A stretch of DNA of 64,000 nucleotides. Source: Rhipidocladum racemiflorum (lineage: Eukaryota; Streptophyta; Magnoliopsida; Poales; Poaceae). Shown piece by piece: positions 47,887 through 59,219 of this stretch. The notes under the pieces are model-generated. The model worked only from the letters and a program-made list of their open reading frames with translations. It had not been told where the DNA came from and ran no database searches. Each line of letters starts with the position of its first letter. Position 1 is the first letter of the stretch. The stretch lies in assembly GCA_036346355.1 (NCBI GenBank), contig CM070583.1:3968001-4032000 (forward strand), written 5' to 3'. Made by a program: the position numbers and the translations under genes.

Positions 47887-48362
47887 TATATTTAATTAGA
47901 GCAATGAAATGTGGTGTCATTGGTGCATATTTGTTCGATGGATCACTATATTATACTTACTGGCCGTTGGGTTTGTCTCAAATTAAGCCTTCCACTAACA
48001 TACTGTATAAAGCCATTTAACCCTTGGAAAAGTAGTGATTATGTGATATTGTCTTAACATCGTCTCGGTCTAGACAGTGGCATCTTAATTTTTTGCTAGA
48101 GTTCAGCTTTCGCCGACCGATGGCATCCCCAACGTCCACCTCAGCATGTACAACCGTACACATCAGCAGTCTTTAAGCTGTCTCTAAGAAATGCCACATT
48201 GGATTGTTGCTGAGATGGGCCAGAGTAAATAAGGGAAGAGAAAAGAGTCGTCTCGCATGCAGCAGACAACGCTAGTGCAAAAACCAATATTTAGCAATAG
48301 CTTGTAGACGACGAAGAGATGGCTTGTAGACGAAATCGACTGCAACGGATCATATTCACGGG

Positions 48363-48670
48363 ATGAGCTACACAGCCTTTCCCCATCCACTTGCGCGAAA
48401 CCAACTCCTCTCCCCAAATCTCCGTCCAGCAGCGAAAAGGAGAAGGGGCTGCGCCGCACCGCCGCCCTCGTCAAGGGGCCGCGCCGCGTCGCCGCCTCTA
48501 CCATTGTCAAGGGCTCGCCTCCGCCCTCATCGAGCAGCCGGGCCGCACTGCTGCCTCACCGTCGTCGAGGGGCCGCACTGCGCCGCGCCACTGACTCCAC
48601 CGTTGCCCAGGGGCTAGGCCGCGCCACCGTTTCCAATGGCCGAGCACCCTTCTCCATCAGATCCCAAAAA
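48363..48670 (+). other. GC-rich leader of the Harbinger element
   Basis: CGCCGC-rich sequence before the first intron-like AT-rich stretch; the open frames have no family match. Probably untranslated leader or captured DNA. Confidence 0.35.
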
Positions 48671-48769
48671 TTGGTAATATTTTTGCTTTGTGAAATGAGA
48701 AAATATTTATTTAGAATCTAGAACATGGTTAATCTTGATATTTGTCATGTGGTAGGAACACAGGGTTCT

Positions 48770-49110
48770 AGAAGGATAACTTGATGTTATATACATTGTG
48801 GAATATGCATTCATCCGTTTCGTATTTAAATCAGTATATTTTGATATATATATATACAAATATATATATATATATATTCTGGAATATGATTGTGGAATAT
48901 GCATTCATTCTGGAATATGCATTCTGGAAGGATAACTTGATGTTATATACATTCTGGAATATGCATTCATCCATTTCCTATTTAAATCATTATATTTTGA
49001 GATATATATATTCTGGAATATGATTGTGGAATATGCATTCATTCCGGAATATGCATTCTGGAAGGATAACTTGATGTTATATACATTCTGGAATATGCAT
49101 TCATCCGTTG
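48770..49110. repeat. Tandem repeats with GGAATATGCATTC motifs
   Basis: Long units sharing GGAAGGATAACTTGATGTTATATAC begin at about 48772, 48926 and 49060, with a (TA) tract between the first two. They lie in the probable first intron of the Harbinger element. Confidence 0.8.
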
Positions 49111-49375
49111 ACTCTAGAATAGATGTTTGGTTTCAGGTCATTTTCTATGATATATGTTATATACTAGGTTGAGCTTGTCTGGTCTGCACAACTATAAGCA
49201 GGCCATTATAGTTAAGTCCTAGTAATGAAAACACAACTATAAGAAGGCCATTATAAGATTTGCTTTTGCTAAACATTTAATTTGCCACAACTCAAGTTCA
49301 TGTTGTCTAGAACAAATTATTTAGGGGATGTCAACTTCGCATTTGATTGTACTTAGTATTGCTATAATTTTTTAG

Positions 49376-50503
49376 GGGAAAGGAGTATCGTCCTCAAGGT
49401 GGTTTTGTAAACTTTATTCGAAATCCATGGTCACAAGATTTAACTGAGCAAAACAGAGATCAAAATTTTCACTTTGTCGGTGGCACTTTGAATTACACTC
49501 CTCTGACATCACCACCTACCACATCCAACGTCCAGTCCCAAGCACCTATGAGCAGTCAATCAATATATAATTTGGACAGTCCATCAAATTTCCAATCCAA
49601 GGCAATCAATGTTGACAATTCAGATGATGATGCACAACGTAGGACTGAGAAGCGCTTAAGTTGGACAGTAGAAGAGGACCAAAGATTGGTACGTCATATT
49701 TTGTTCTATTTAAATTTCATAGGCACTAACAAATTTCCTTCACAATGTAGATGAGTGCATGGTTGAACAATTCAAATGATCCAATAATGGGTAATAACAA
49801 GAAAAACGATCAATATTGGAAGGATGTTGCTGTTGCATACAATAGCACCGCCCAAAAAAAACGTCATAGAGAGTGGAAGCAAGCGAAGGACCGTTGGCAC
49901 AGATTAAACAAATTAGTCAATCAATACCACTCTTGTTGAATGAAGGCTTATCGTCTTTGGCCAAGTGGACAGTCTGATGATCAATTGATGGAAAAGGCTC
50001 AAGAGTTCTATGCCAAAGAATATGGAGGACAATTTGTCCAAATAAGTACTTGGAAGGCCGTGAGAAAAGAACCTAAGTGGCAGTCTTACAACAAGAATCT
50101 TAGTGAGAACAGAAAAAGAAAAGTTTCAGAGGTTGATGATATCCCACGCCCGAAGGGATGTAAAGCAGCTAAGGCTGAACGTAATGCCAAGAAAAGCAAA
50201 CTCAAGGAGAAGAAGGACGACGAATCAGATATAGAAGAGCTTGATAAGTACTTAAAAGTGCAAGCTGAAACAAATAGAAGTCGCAATGACTTGATGGAAG
50301 CACAACAGCATGTCTCTTCCGAAAGGCTTGAATCAACAAAACTAAACCATCAAGACTCTAAGGAGAACAAGGAAGCCAAAATGCTAGAAACATTCATGTC
50401 TCTCATGGCCCGTGACACTAGTGATATGGCTAAAGACATCCGAGCTGAGCACATGAAGGCAATAAAATGTTTAAGTAAGAAGTTGTTTGGTGATGATTCC
50501 TAG
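49376..50503 (+). pseudogene. Harbinger ORF1, Myb/SANT-like DNA-binding protein
   Basis: Exon 49376-49688 joins by a GT-AG intron (49689-49750) to 49751-50503. The first part has the GGFVNFIRNPWSQD box usual for Pong ORF1; across the junction lies the Myb/SANT-like domain (KRLSWTVEEDQRL, then MSAWLNNSNDP, YWKDVAVAYN, KQAKDRWHRLNKLV). A TGA at 49937-49939 interrupts the frame exactly where relatives have a tryptophan, one base away from TGG; the frame then runs open 187 residues through a Lys/Glu-rich coiled-coil tail. In this superfamily ORF1 works with the transposase by binding element ends. Apart from this single stop the gene looks whole; the true start lies upstream of 49376 or at Met 49488. 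Confidence 0.85.
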
Positions 50504-51303
50504 GTACTTGTTCATATCATGTACATCTCCCTGCTAATATGTCATTTGTTAATCGCATGCTTTATTTAATTGAAAATCTATTTTGTTACAGCATGTGAGA
50601 TTTGTGAGATGGATGCTTGGATGTGGAGACAATGGTGGATGCCTACTTCGTCAAAGGATCCCATTTTGTTATAATGTTGCATGGTAGATGAATATTTTGC
50701 TGGTAGATGCACCTTTATGGTTCTAATCTTGCTTGTGATGTTGGATGAATACTGAATTGAAATTGGTTCGCAAGTGGTAAATGGTGGATTAAAACTGAAT
50801 TCTATATTTTGCTTGTGATGGTTTGTTGTCTTGAAGCTATATGTACTGCTACTTTTGCTTGTGAGTTGATGATGGTTGTGGATCATGACATATGTTGATC
50901 CTGTCCAGTTTGTAATCCAGTTTTGCTATGAAACCTTATTCTATATATGGATCTATTTGTAGTCATACTACCACTCCCCTTATCCTGTCTGTATTGAATA
51001 TGTTGATCTTGGAACTATATATGGATCTGTACGTACATTTATCTATGTAAAGTTAACTCCAGGTTTTTTTATGCTATCAATTGTATTGCTGTTTGTCTTA
51101 CTATTCAGAATCTTATTAGATGGATGATTGAAGTCCTTGCGACTTCTATTTGCTTTCATATGTTCTCTACTGCTTCTATTTGCTTTCACATGTTCTCTAC
51201 TGCTTCTATTTACTGCTTTCACTGCCATTTGCGACTTCTATTTGCTTTCACATGTTCTCTACTGCTTTCACATTGCCTAGCAACTTTGGCCGCATATAAA
51301 TCC

Positions 51304-52621
51304 ATGAATAGGGCGCAACCATTTCAGTTATCCTTCCCTTATCTAGCTATGTCTTCCCATTCTAATTCTTCCTCAGATGATGTTGACGAAATAGATCCAA
51401 CAGATTTCTATACAATAGAAGATTTCATCACTGAGCAAGATATCTTAGACTTGATTGCCAATCGGATCGGTCTCAAGTTAAAGCAAAAGTTACAGGGAGG
51501 ACTGTAATCATCATGTCGTCATCGCCGTTGGGGTGGTACGAGGAGATACATACCAAGGGATCGTGAAGGCGCCCATGAAAGGCTTATGGCCAACTACTTT
51601 TCAGAGCATCCTATCTACACCGATGAGATATTCCGTAGAAGATTTCGGATGAGAAGGCCCCTCTTCCTACATATCATAAGTGCACTTGGCGAATGGAATT
51701 CCTATTTTACTAATTCGTATGTTAACTTATGGTACCTCTGCTGATCAACTAGATGAGATACTAATGATCGGTGCAAGCACTTCATTGGAATGCTTGGGAA
51801 AGTTTGCTGAAGGGGTCATTGAAAAATTTGGTGTAGAGTACCTGCGACCCCCCAATTGTGATGAATTGGAGAAATTGCTTAGATTTGGTGAAGCTCGTGG
51901 GTTTCCCGATATGATAGGGAGCATAGACTGTATGCACTGGCAATGGAAAAATTGTCCAATTGCTTGGAGGGGCCAGTTTACTCGTGGTGACCATGGTGTA
52001 CCTACTATGATACTTGAAGCGGTTGCTTCACAAGATCTTCGAATATGGCATGCATTTTTTGGTGTTACAGGGTCTAACAATGACATCAATGTGCTTAATC
52101 AGTCACCATTGTTCATTCAAGCATTGAAAGGAGAAACTCCACAAACACAATATACTGTTAATGGGAGGCAATATGATTGAGCTTACTATCTTGCTGATGG
52201 TATATATCCTGAATGGGTTGTATTCGTCAAGCCGATAGCACTCCCTCAGTCAGATAAGGATAAATTATTTTCAGATCATCAAGCAGGAGCAAGGAAAGAT
52301 GTTGAGCGAGCGTTTGGTGTATTGCAATCTCGCTTTAACATTGTTCATCGCCCAGCACAATTATGGACACGAGATAGAATTGGAAACATTATGAACACCT
52401 GTATTATTCTTCATAATATGATTGTTGAAGATGAACAAGAAATGGTCACCACACCTTTAGATTTGAATGAGACGGCAGATACATTTTTAGTCCTACCACC
52501 GGAAGTCAACAATGGACCACATGTTTGTTTTGAGGATGTACATCAGAGGAATTCCAATATTCGTGCTCGACCAACACATATCCAACTAAAGAAAGATTTA
52601 GTTGAATATATTTGGCAATGA
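51304..52621 (+). pseudogene. Harbinger transposase (DDE nuclease) with several breaks
   Basis: Starts at Met 51304; the first part ends at 51507 after LIANRIGL. The expected continuation (RRYIPRDREGAHERL, YTDEIFRRRFRMRRPLFL) is in another frame at about 51520-51690. A stretch around 51695-51715 is shorter than in relatives, then the frame shifts again to TYGTSADQLDE. The DDE triad is present: Asp in GSIDCMHW (codon at 51926), Asp in GSNNDINVL (52082) and Glu in KDVERAFG (52304). A TGA at 52178-52180 lies between the last two. The end (MNTCIILHNMIVEDE) is as in PIF/Pong proteins. The element cannot make active transposase from this copy. Confidence 0.88.
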
Positions 52622-52947
52622 TATGGGAGCAGTACTTGAACAATTTACTTATTTATGAGTTATACTATACCTTTTATCTATATGTTCTACCTTTTTATAA
52701 TTTCAATTCCTTATTAATGTATTCAAAATCTGAATTAATCATATTTTTTCTTTTGATACATGCAATTAGGATATCTTCTACCAGGTATTAATGAAAGCGA
52801 AAAAAATAAATTATGAATTATTTATATACTTCTTTTCTTTTAAAATGTGATGTTGTTCATTGTATAAAAATAATAATCATGTAGTCTACAAATATAAACA
52901 TGCACACTTGATCACCATATTTTTTTGACTCCATGCTGGCATTAAAT

Positions 52948-53345
52948 GATCATGTAGACAACACTATAGACAAACCATTGTATGAGTTGTCTCTAATGCT
53001 ATCTATAGGTGACATGGCAATGGTCATGTAGACAACACTATAGAGTGTTGTGAAACTAGATTGTTCACCCACGCAATCAACGAAACGCTAATACAAGCAC
53101 AAGAACAGAAGAAGGAGAAGCACACCATACAAGGGGGAAACCTCTCTCTTTATTAGATTGATCGATTTCTGTACAAGGCAATGCCCTATATATATAGTGG
53201 AGGACCCCTGGAGATAAATTCAGATTCGCCCACTAATGGATAGAGTCCTTCTCTCCGGGGATACGGATTCTATCCATATCACAACATAGACAACCCATTG
53301 TATGAGTTGTCTCTAATGCTATCTATAGGTGACATGGCAATAGTT
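52948..53345. repeat. Tandem copies of the Harbinger subterminal region
   Basis: CATGTAGACAACACTATAG and TGAGTTGTCTCTAATGCTATC blocks occur at 52948-53032 and again at 53033-53340, the second split by the LTR at 53046-53286. Confidence 0.8.
53046..53286 (-). mobile_element. Solo LTR, copia-like
   Basis: TGTTGTGAAAC...TATCACAACA, 241 bp, with TAGAG before and TAGAC after (4 of 5 bases). It splits a repeat whose neighbouring copy is whole, which proves the insertion limits. Minus orientation is suggested by the TATATATAGGGC site and AATAAAGAGAG on that strand. Confidence 0.75.
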
Positions 53346-53413
53346 AGAGACAACAACGATCTCTACCATTGTACCTGCCATAAAGTGCTGGCTAATAAAC
53401 TCGCTGTGAGTTA

Positions 53414-53627
53414 TCCCCTCCATCGCATTATATAAGACGTAACTTCTACCAACGCAGAGACCATGCAAGAAAGTAGTTGTGTCGCGGATCTTGAGGGTGT
53501 TAATGCATGCATGCATGCACATGAGAGATAAGAGAAAAACCAGAACAGGAGTCGAGGAGGCGCCACGCTCTATATTCTGGGACTTGAAAAAAAAACAATT
53601 ATACTTTATATTTTGATATGGAGGGAG
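53414..53627. mobile_element. Stowaway-type MITE
   Basis: Sequence relative of 45908-46159 with eroded TCCCCTCCATCGCATTATATAA and ATATGGAGGGAG ends and TA on both sides. Holds the ATGCATGCATGCATGCA motif. Confidence 0.85.
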
Positions 53628-53629
53628 TA

Positions 53630-54597
53630 TCTACTAACAATACCTACTCGCAACTAACAACTACTCCAGCGCTTAGTCTCTTTTTATGCTTGGAGGCCTC
53701 GATTTTTTTAATAATATATTTTTAAATAAAAGTAAAAAAATACGTTAAAAAATAATTACATAAATATATAACTATATTGCTAAATCATTTTGCGGCGGAG
53801 AGCACCGTTGCCAATTTACTTGGCGAGAGAGAATTGTCGTCAAATGATACGGTGATAGAGGATTTCTCACTACCCTGTCACCAATTGCTTATGTCGCTAA
53901 TTTGTTTGACGACAAAAGTCTGTCAGCCAAATGGATCAGCGACAAATAGATCTGTCGGTCAAATGAATCACCGATGAAACTACTGGCTAAATAAAACTCT
54001 ATCGTCAGTTTATTTAGCGACAAACTTCCGTCATCAAATGAATTAGTGCCGAACTTTTGTCTCAACTTTATTCACCAGCAGACGATCATTCGCCAATTCA
54101 TCGAACGACACGAGCTCTATCGCTAAATGACTTAGCGACAGATGTATATTTACGTAATAATTTTTTAACGTAGCTTTTCTACGGTTTATCTAAAAAAATG
54201 TCTTGTTTTAAAAAAATCGAGGCCTCACTCGCTGCATGATGTGTGCCACGTGCGGCTCCTTGGGCTCTACGAATCCACAAGCGTGCGTGTGTTTACGTGC
54301 CCGTGGCGCCTGTGCATGTGCTTGCGCGTGCGAGAGCGAGAGGCCGGCCGGGGTGCTCGTACAAGTTCGGAGGTGTCGGGCTGTCGGCCACGAGGCATCT
54401 AACCCTCCTTGTTACTTGTGCACTCAACTCATCACCATCCATGCGCGCGGGGCTCTCCCTGTCTCTCTGTGTGTGCAAGTCTGCCATGAGCAGGTGAGGA
54501 GCGCCCCCGAAGATCCCGGGCTGCACCTCATCGCTGCCGGCCGGCCAAGTCCGAGCTAGGGGTGACCGGCGAGGGAGCCAGGAAATCACGCACGGTA
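53630..54597. other. Intergenic DNA with a GC-rich part
   Basis: 53630-54235 is AT-rich with GCGACAAA/TCGCTAA-type motifs repeated; 54236-54600 is GC-rich with short frames on both strands and no domain. No gene called. Confidence 0.35.
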
Positions 54598-54605
54598 GGC
54601 TAGAC

Positions 54606-55520
54606 CAGGGTCTCAAAAAAAAAACGTTAAAAATAGTTGGAAACCAGTGAAAACTGTGTGTACCATTTCGGTTGGAAAAGCAAAACCACTTAATTTACCG
54701 ATTAAATTTAAATTTAAATTTAAAAATTTAGAAAATTTGAAGAAAAAAAATTAACAAAAATTTTCTAAAATTAGTATTAATAGTTTTATGACCGCTTGCG
54801 GGAGTATATTTTTTTTTTGAAAAAAAAAACGAAGTTTGAAGACGTTTTTGGGCCATTCAAAATGCAGAAATTAGAAAATGAAAAAAAGAAATTAGAATTA
54901 TTTTTAGAGGCAATATGAGTTCAATTATGTCGTGTAGCAATATTTGTTGAAGTATATTTAGTAGCAAAATTTGTTTAATTATATTTAGTAGCAATATTTG
55001 TTGAAGTATATTTAGTACAATATTTGTTTAATTATATTTAATAGCAATATTTGTTCAATTATATTTAATAGCAATGGACGACACCCGAAAATAGAAATAT
55101 TTGTTCAAGTAGCAATATTTGTATGCACAAAAATTGTCCTGCTATGGTATATTTTAATATGTTAATACTATCCAACATTGAAAAGTTTACTTCTCGTTGT
55201 ATGCACGCATGAACTACCAAAAATTTTTATATATTTCTTACATTTTACCTATTTTTTGGACTTTAATGGCTTTTTACAAATTTTACAATTTTTTTGGTAA
55301 TTTTTCTTTACATTTTTTAACTATCGCCGATTTTCGCCAAAATTGCTCAAAATTCGAGCCTTTTCGAGCATTTTTCGTCCAAAAACCGTGAAAATCGCTT
55401 GGCGGTTTGTCCAAATTTCAAATTGTTCGGTTTTGTGCAAACTTCGAATGGTTTTTTTTTGTGAATTTTGATACCATTAGGTCGTCAAAATCCGAATTCA
55501 AAATGATATTATTAACCCTA
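54606..55520. mobile_element. hAT-type element, CAGGGT end group, perfect 8-bp duplication
   Basis: CAGGGTCTC at the left, TTAACCCTA at the right, with GGCTAGAC on both sides (54598-54605, 55521-55528). The interior is homologous to 26175-26887, including the AGTAGCAATATTTGTT repeats. Confidence 0.85.
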
Positions 55521-55608
55521 GGCTAGACAAACTAGTCTCGAACAAAAGGTTTGCCTAACAAAACTATATTTTTATTACGGCGCTGAATGTACACCGTATC
55601 TCCGTGGC

Positions 55609-56709
55609 TCATAATACTATCTATTAAAGGGGAAAGATTTGAAGAGCTCATAGCCCGCCCACATCACTCCCCTGACGTTTTGCGAATAAGCCCTTTGACT
55701 TCCTCTGAATTACGGATAAGTCCCTGTAAAATTACAAAAAAAAAACTCTGAATTTTTAAAATATTTTTTTACCCCAAACATGCGAGAGTGAAAAACGTTT
55801 TTTTTTTCAAAATAGACCGTGTATTCTTTCAATTTGCGTTTAGGCCCATCCTTCGTTATTTTGCAAAAAAAAAAAAACCTCCAGTTAAATACAAATCTCG
55901 AACGAGCCTTTTTCTAATTTTTCAGAGTAGCGTATAGGTCCAAAAAAATAACAAACATGTCCCCATCCTTTACATCCAGGTCCTTTCTCTATTTTTCCTC
56001 GAAAAGATATATTTGTCAACAGAAATATGTGTGCAGCTCTATCTCTAGATTTTTTTTGCGGTTCGATCTCTAATATTTTTCGAAGCGTGTATTATTACCC
56101 GATGAACGCATAGGGTGTTAAACTCGGCATCTATAATTTTTTTGCAGCTCGATCTCTAATATTTTCCAAAACATGTATTATTACCCCGATGAACGCATAG
56201 GGTGTTAAACTCGGCATCTATAATTTTTTTTGCAACTTGATCTCTAATATTTTCAAAAACATGTATAATTACCCGGTGAACGCATAGGGTGTTAAACTCG
56301 GCATCTGTAATTTTTTTGGCAACTCAAAATCTAATATTTTCTGGAACGATCTCTAATATTTTCCAAAACATGTATTATTACCCGATGAACGCATAGGGTG
56401 TTAAACTCAACATCTATAATTTTTTTTTTTGCAACTCAATCTCTAATATTTTCCAAAACATGTATTATTATCCGGTGAACGCATAGGGTGTTAAACTCAA
56501 CATCTATAATTTTTTTCAACTCAAAATCTAATATTTTCCGAAACATGTATTATTCATTTTTTTAAAAAAAAAGGCCCGTTGTTACGCAAATTCGCCAACG
56601 GTTCCTACCTAGCGTATTTTAAAAAACCTAAGAAAAAAAACGTAGATCTTCGTGCCTTTTTCCAGGAAAAAAACTTGGATCAAATTTCGCACGGCGCAGC
56701 CCTACCTAG
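55609..56709 (+). mobile_element. Helitron-type element, copy 3
   Basis: Opens TCATAATACTATCTATTAAAGG, similar to known rice Helitron starts, and closes CTAG at 56706-56709 followed by T. The CACGGCGCAG stretch before it retains only a weak hairpin. Left part and interior are shared with copies 1 and 2. No Rep/helicase. Confidence 0.65.
56040..56550. repeat. About 90-bp tandem repeats in Helitron copy 3
   Basis: GAACGCATAGGGTGTTAAAC recurs near 56103, 56190, 56278, 56385 and 56475, each followed by a T-run and CTAATATTTTCC..ACATGTATTATTA. Confidence 0.85.
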
Positions 56710-57019
56710 TTAGTAAGAAGCTTGGGCAATCGTCCGATGTGCCCAGAAAGTGGATCCATCGATGGGAGTAACATCTTTGATTGCTATGCACGCTTGTACA
56801 TGTGTGTGCATTGGCACTACCAAGTACCAACCGGAAGTACTGCTCCATCCATCCAAATCCAGGGATCCACATAGGGGTAAAAATGGAACGGAAAGTTTTT
56901 GGACCGTTTCGGAGAAAAACGGAAACAGAAGCTCTTTTTCGGAAACAGAATCAGAAAGTGTCGGTACGAAAACGGAAACGGAACGAAAATTGTGTATACG
57001 GTTAACTGGAAATTCTGAA

Positions 57020-57628
57020 ATGCCACAGGCTGGCCCAATAACAATAATCCAAAACTCCAAATGTGTCTTCAAGCAAACCAAAGCAACCCTAGCTAAACCT
57101 GACACAGGAGGCTCCTCCCTTGTTCTCCAATCTCCAGTCCTCTCCCCCCACCACGTCTCCCTGGCTCTCCCCACCGGTCGGTGGCCACCCCTGATCGCGC
57201 AGTTCCCGACCACGCCACGCCCGACCCCATCGCCCCAGATTGCGCAGCTCCCGAATGCGTCGCTCCCGACCCCGTCGCCCTCGACTGCGCCGCCTTTAAC
57301 TATGTCGCCTCTGATCGTGCTGCCACCCAACCGCATCGCCTCCAACCGCGATGCCCCTAACAGCGCGCCCCCCAACCGCATCACCCCAGACCGTCCGACC
57401 GCGCCGCCCCTGAATGCACCTCCTCCGACCGCGTCGCCTCCGACTACATTGCCCCCCAGCCGTGTTGCCTCCGACCGCGCCGCCCCCCGACAGCGTCGCC
57501 CTCGACCCTCCGACCGCACCGCCCCTTACTGCGCCGCTCCTGACCACGTCATAGACGAGGAGGAAGAGGAGGAGGAGGCCCGAGAAGAGTTGCATCCAGA
57601 ACTGGTAAGGAAGTGTCATTGTTCATAA
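57020..57628. other. GC-rich low-complexity segment of the hAT element
   Basis: Open frames on both strands (292 residues plus, 269 minus) are dominated by Pro/Ala/Thr or Gly/Arg repeats of a (C)CGACCGCGTCGCC-type unit. It sits before the transposase remnant, where a leader would be. No domain recognised. Confidence 0.5.
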
Positions 57629-58030
57629 TTGGAATTAGTTTGAGGATTGGTTTGTATGGATTGATGTTACTGTGGCTTTACCAATTCTCCAAGTTAGTTG
57701 GTGGTTTCATAATCTAGCTAGTTTGGTCAGCAATTACTGCAATCTAGCCAATACTACTATAGGTTGTGGCCTAAAAGCTCCGTAAGTATTCATCCCTTGC
57801 CAATTGTTATTTGGTAGCTTTCTCCTAGTACATTTTCCAATTGTTCTGTTTGCTGGTGCTATAAATGCAGAGTAAGATTTTGCATAGTTCTATCGATCAT
57901 GAACTTTAGAACTTTGTAGGTTGAGTTTGGTTAACCAGTAGTGTACAACTGGCTGGAGAGTGTGAACATGATTTTTAAAAGGACATTTTGAGCTTGAGTA
58001 TAGTTACAAGTCTGGTAGCTTTTATGAATG

Positions 58031-58126
58031 TTGTTATTAGTTTAGTTTGTCCAATATCATTGGATTGAAGGTGCATGCTGTTATTAGTTTAGTTTGTCCA
58101 GTATCATTGAATTGAAGGTGCTATCT
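58031..58126. repeat. About 48-bp tandem duplication
   Basis: GTTATTAGTTTAGTTTGTCC occurs in two adjacent units; the second runs into the transposase remnant. Confidence 0.85.
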
Positions 58127-58595
58127 ATTCAAGTGTCGACGGTTACTTTGGAATCGGCATTCAGTGCTGGTGGACGGGTTGTTGACCCATTTTGCAGCCG
58201 TCTAGATCCTGAGATTGTGCAAGCTTTAATTTGTATTAAAGATTGGGCCGCGACATCAAAAAATAACTTTTTAGTTTGCTTCAATAGTTTGTTCATCATA
58301 TGAAAATATTTAAGCCTAATCAGTTTTTACTAATCATTCAGGTGGTACCATTGCATCTATCATGATTGAGTTGGTTGTGGATAGCCTTGAGAGACATTTT
58401 GCAAGCTCGATAGAAACGGTTTGCCTTTTCTTATCTAACTTTGAAACCATATTGTGTAAATCAAGTAAAATTTCAGTTTAGTGTGCTTCTATTTGTCTTC
58501 TCAAGAAGATTAATGTTGCTTCATGCTTGCCTTTGTAGTTGGAGGAGCAAGAGGATGACGATGGTAGTGATATAGAGGAGAACATGATGGACTGA
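58118..58595 (+). pseudogene. hAT transposase C-terminal remnant
   Basis: Reads LSIQVSTVTLESAFSAGGRV, then VDPFCSRLDPEIVQALICIKDW, the hAT C-terminal dimerisation region (STVxSESAFSxGGR box, then the RxxLxPxxVxALxxxxDW box). After AG/GT-like sites a second piece at about 58540-58595 gives LEEQEDDDGSDIEENMMD and a stop, the acidic tail usual for grass hAT proteins. The BED finger and the catalytic core are missing. The element thus depends on another source of transposase. Confidence 0.85.
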
Positions 58596-58664
58596 TATGG
58601 TGACAAATAGCTTAGAACATGATGGACTGATATGGTGGACTATGTGTTAGCTATTATGTTGTGG

Positions 58665-58805
58665 TGTTGCACTATATTTGTTTGCTATTATGTTGTGATG
58701 TGAAACTATATGTGCTTGCTATTATGTTGTGATGTGAAACTATGTGTTTGTTATTATATTATGATGTGCAACTATCTATGTTTGTTATTATACTATGATG
58801 TGTTC
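58665..58805. repeat. About 36-bp tandem repeat, four copies
   Basis: TGCTATTATGTTGTGATGTGAAACTAT-type units start near 58680, 58716, 58750 and 58785. Confidence 0.85.
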
Positions 58806-59219
58806 GTTGGTTTTGAGGTAAACAATGTTTACATGTCCTTGTTCATACAATGCTCAATGTTGGCTAATGCTATTAAGATGTTGTTTTGTGTAAGTACAAT
58901 ACCATTCAAAGTTGGTATGTTTGTAACTTTGGATAGATCATGTACTACATCCTTGTGAAATTTTCCGCTTTCGTTTCCGTATCCGCTCTGTTCTGTTCCG
59001 CATCCATTTCCATCACTATCCATTTCTGTATCTGTTTCCAGGGTTTACGATTTCGTTTTTGTTATCGGTAAAAAAATATGGAAATGAAAACAAAACAGCT
59101 ATTTACCGACCGTTTTTGTATCGTTTTCATCCCTAGATCCACATGTGCAGTGCGTACTGCTAAGGCACGACCTGCACCTGCCGAGCTGTGTTGCTTTGTG
59201 CATCTTCTCTCCCGTTGAG

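Larger units (their letters stand above)
45306..48100. repeat. Tandem segmental duplication
   Basis: Unit 1 (45306-46205) and unit 2 (46206-48100) each hold a CACTA end followed by the flank ATTTAATTAGAGCAAYGAAATG...ACAGTGGCATCTTAATTTT. The flank is at 45755-46205 in unit 1 (broken by a Stowaway) and 47889-48100 in unit 2 (unbroken). Unit 2 also contains a hairpin and a Helitron. Confidence 0.75.
48144..53380 (+). mobile_element. Pong/PIF-like Harbinger element, about 5 kb
   Basis: Carries the two genes of this superfamily in the same sense. The left end (CATGTACAACCGT...GCTGTCTCTAAGAAATGCCA) and the complement of the right end (CAGGTACAATGGT...GTTGTCTCTAACTATTGCCA) align over about 50 bases. 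Exact termini and the expected TTA/TAA duplication could not be fixed. A solo LTR lies near the right end. Confidence 0.7.
56872..59135 (+). mobile_element. hAT element, 2.26 kb, deletion derivative
   Basis: GATCCACA flanks both sides (56864-56871 and 59136-59143). Ends TAGGGGTAAAAATGG and TCGTTTTCATCCCTA are imperfect inverted repeats, with TTTCGGA/TCCGTTTCC subterminal motifs. Inside are a Pro/Ala-coding GC-rich segment and the C-terminal part of a hAT transposase. Confidence 0.9.

Noticed and set aside
56710..57628. Two long overlapping open frames (292 residues plus, 269 minus) as genes
   Set aside because: Both are low-complexity translations of the same GC-rich repeat inside a hAT element; no domain is visible.
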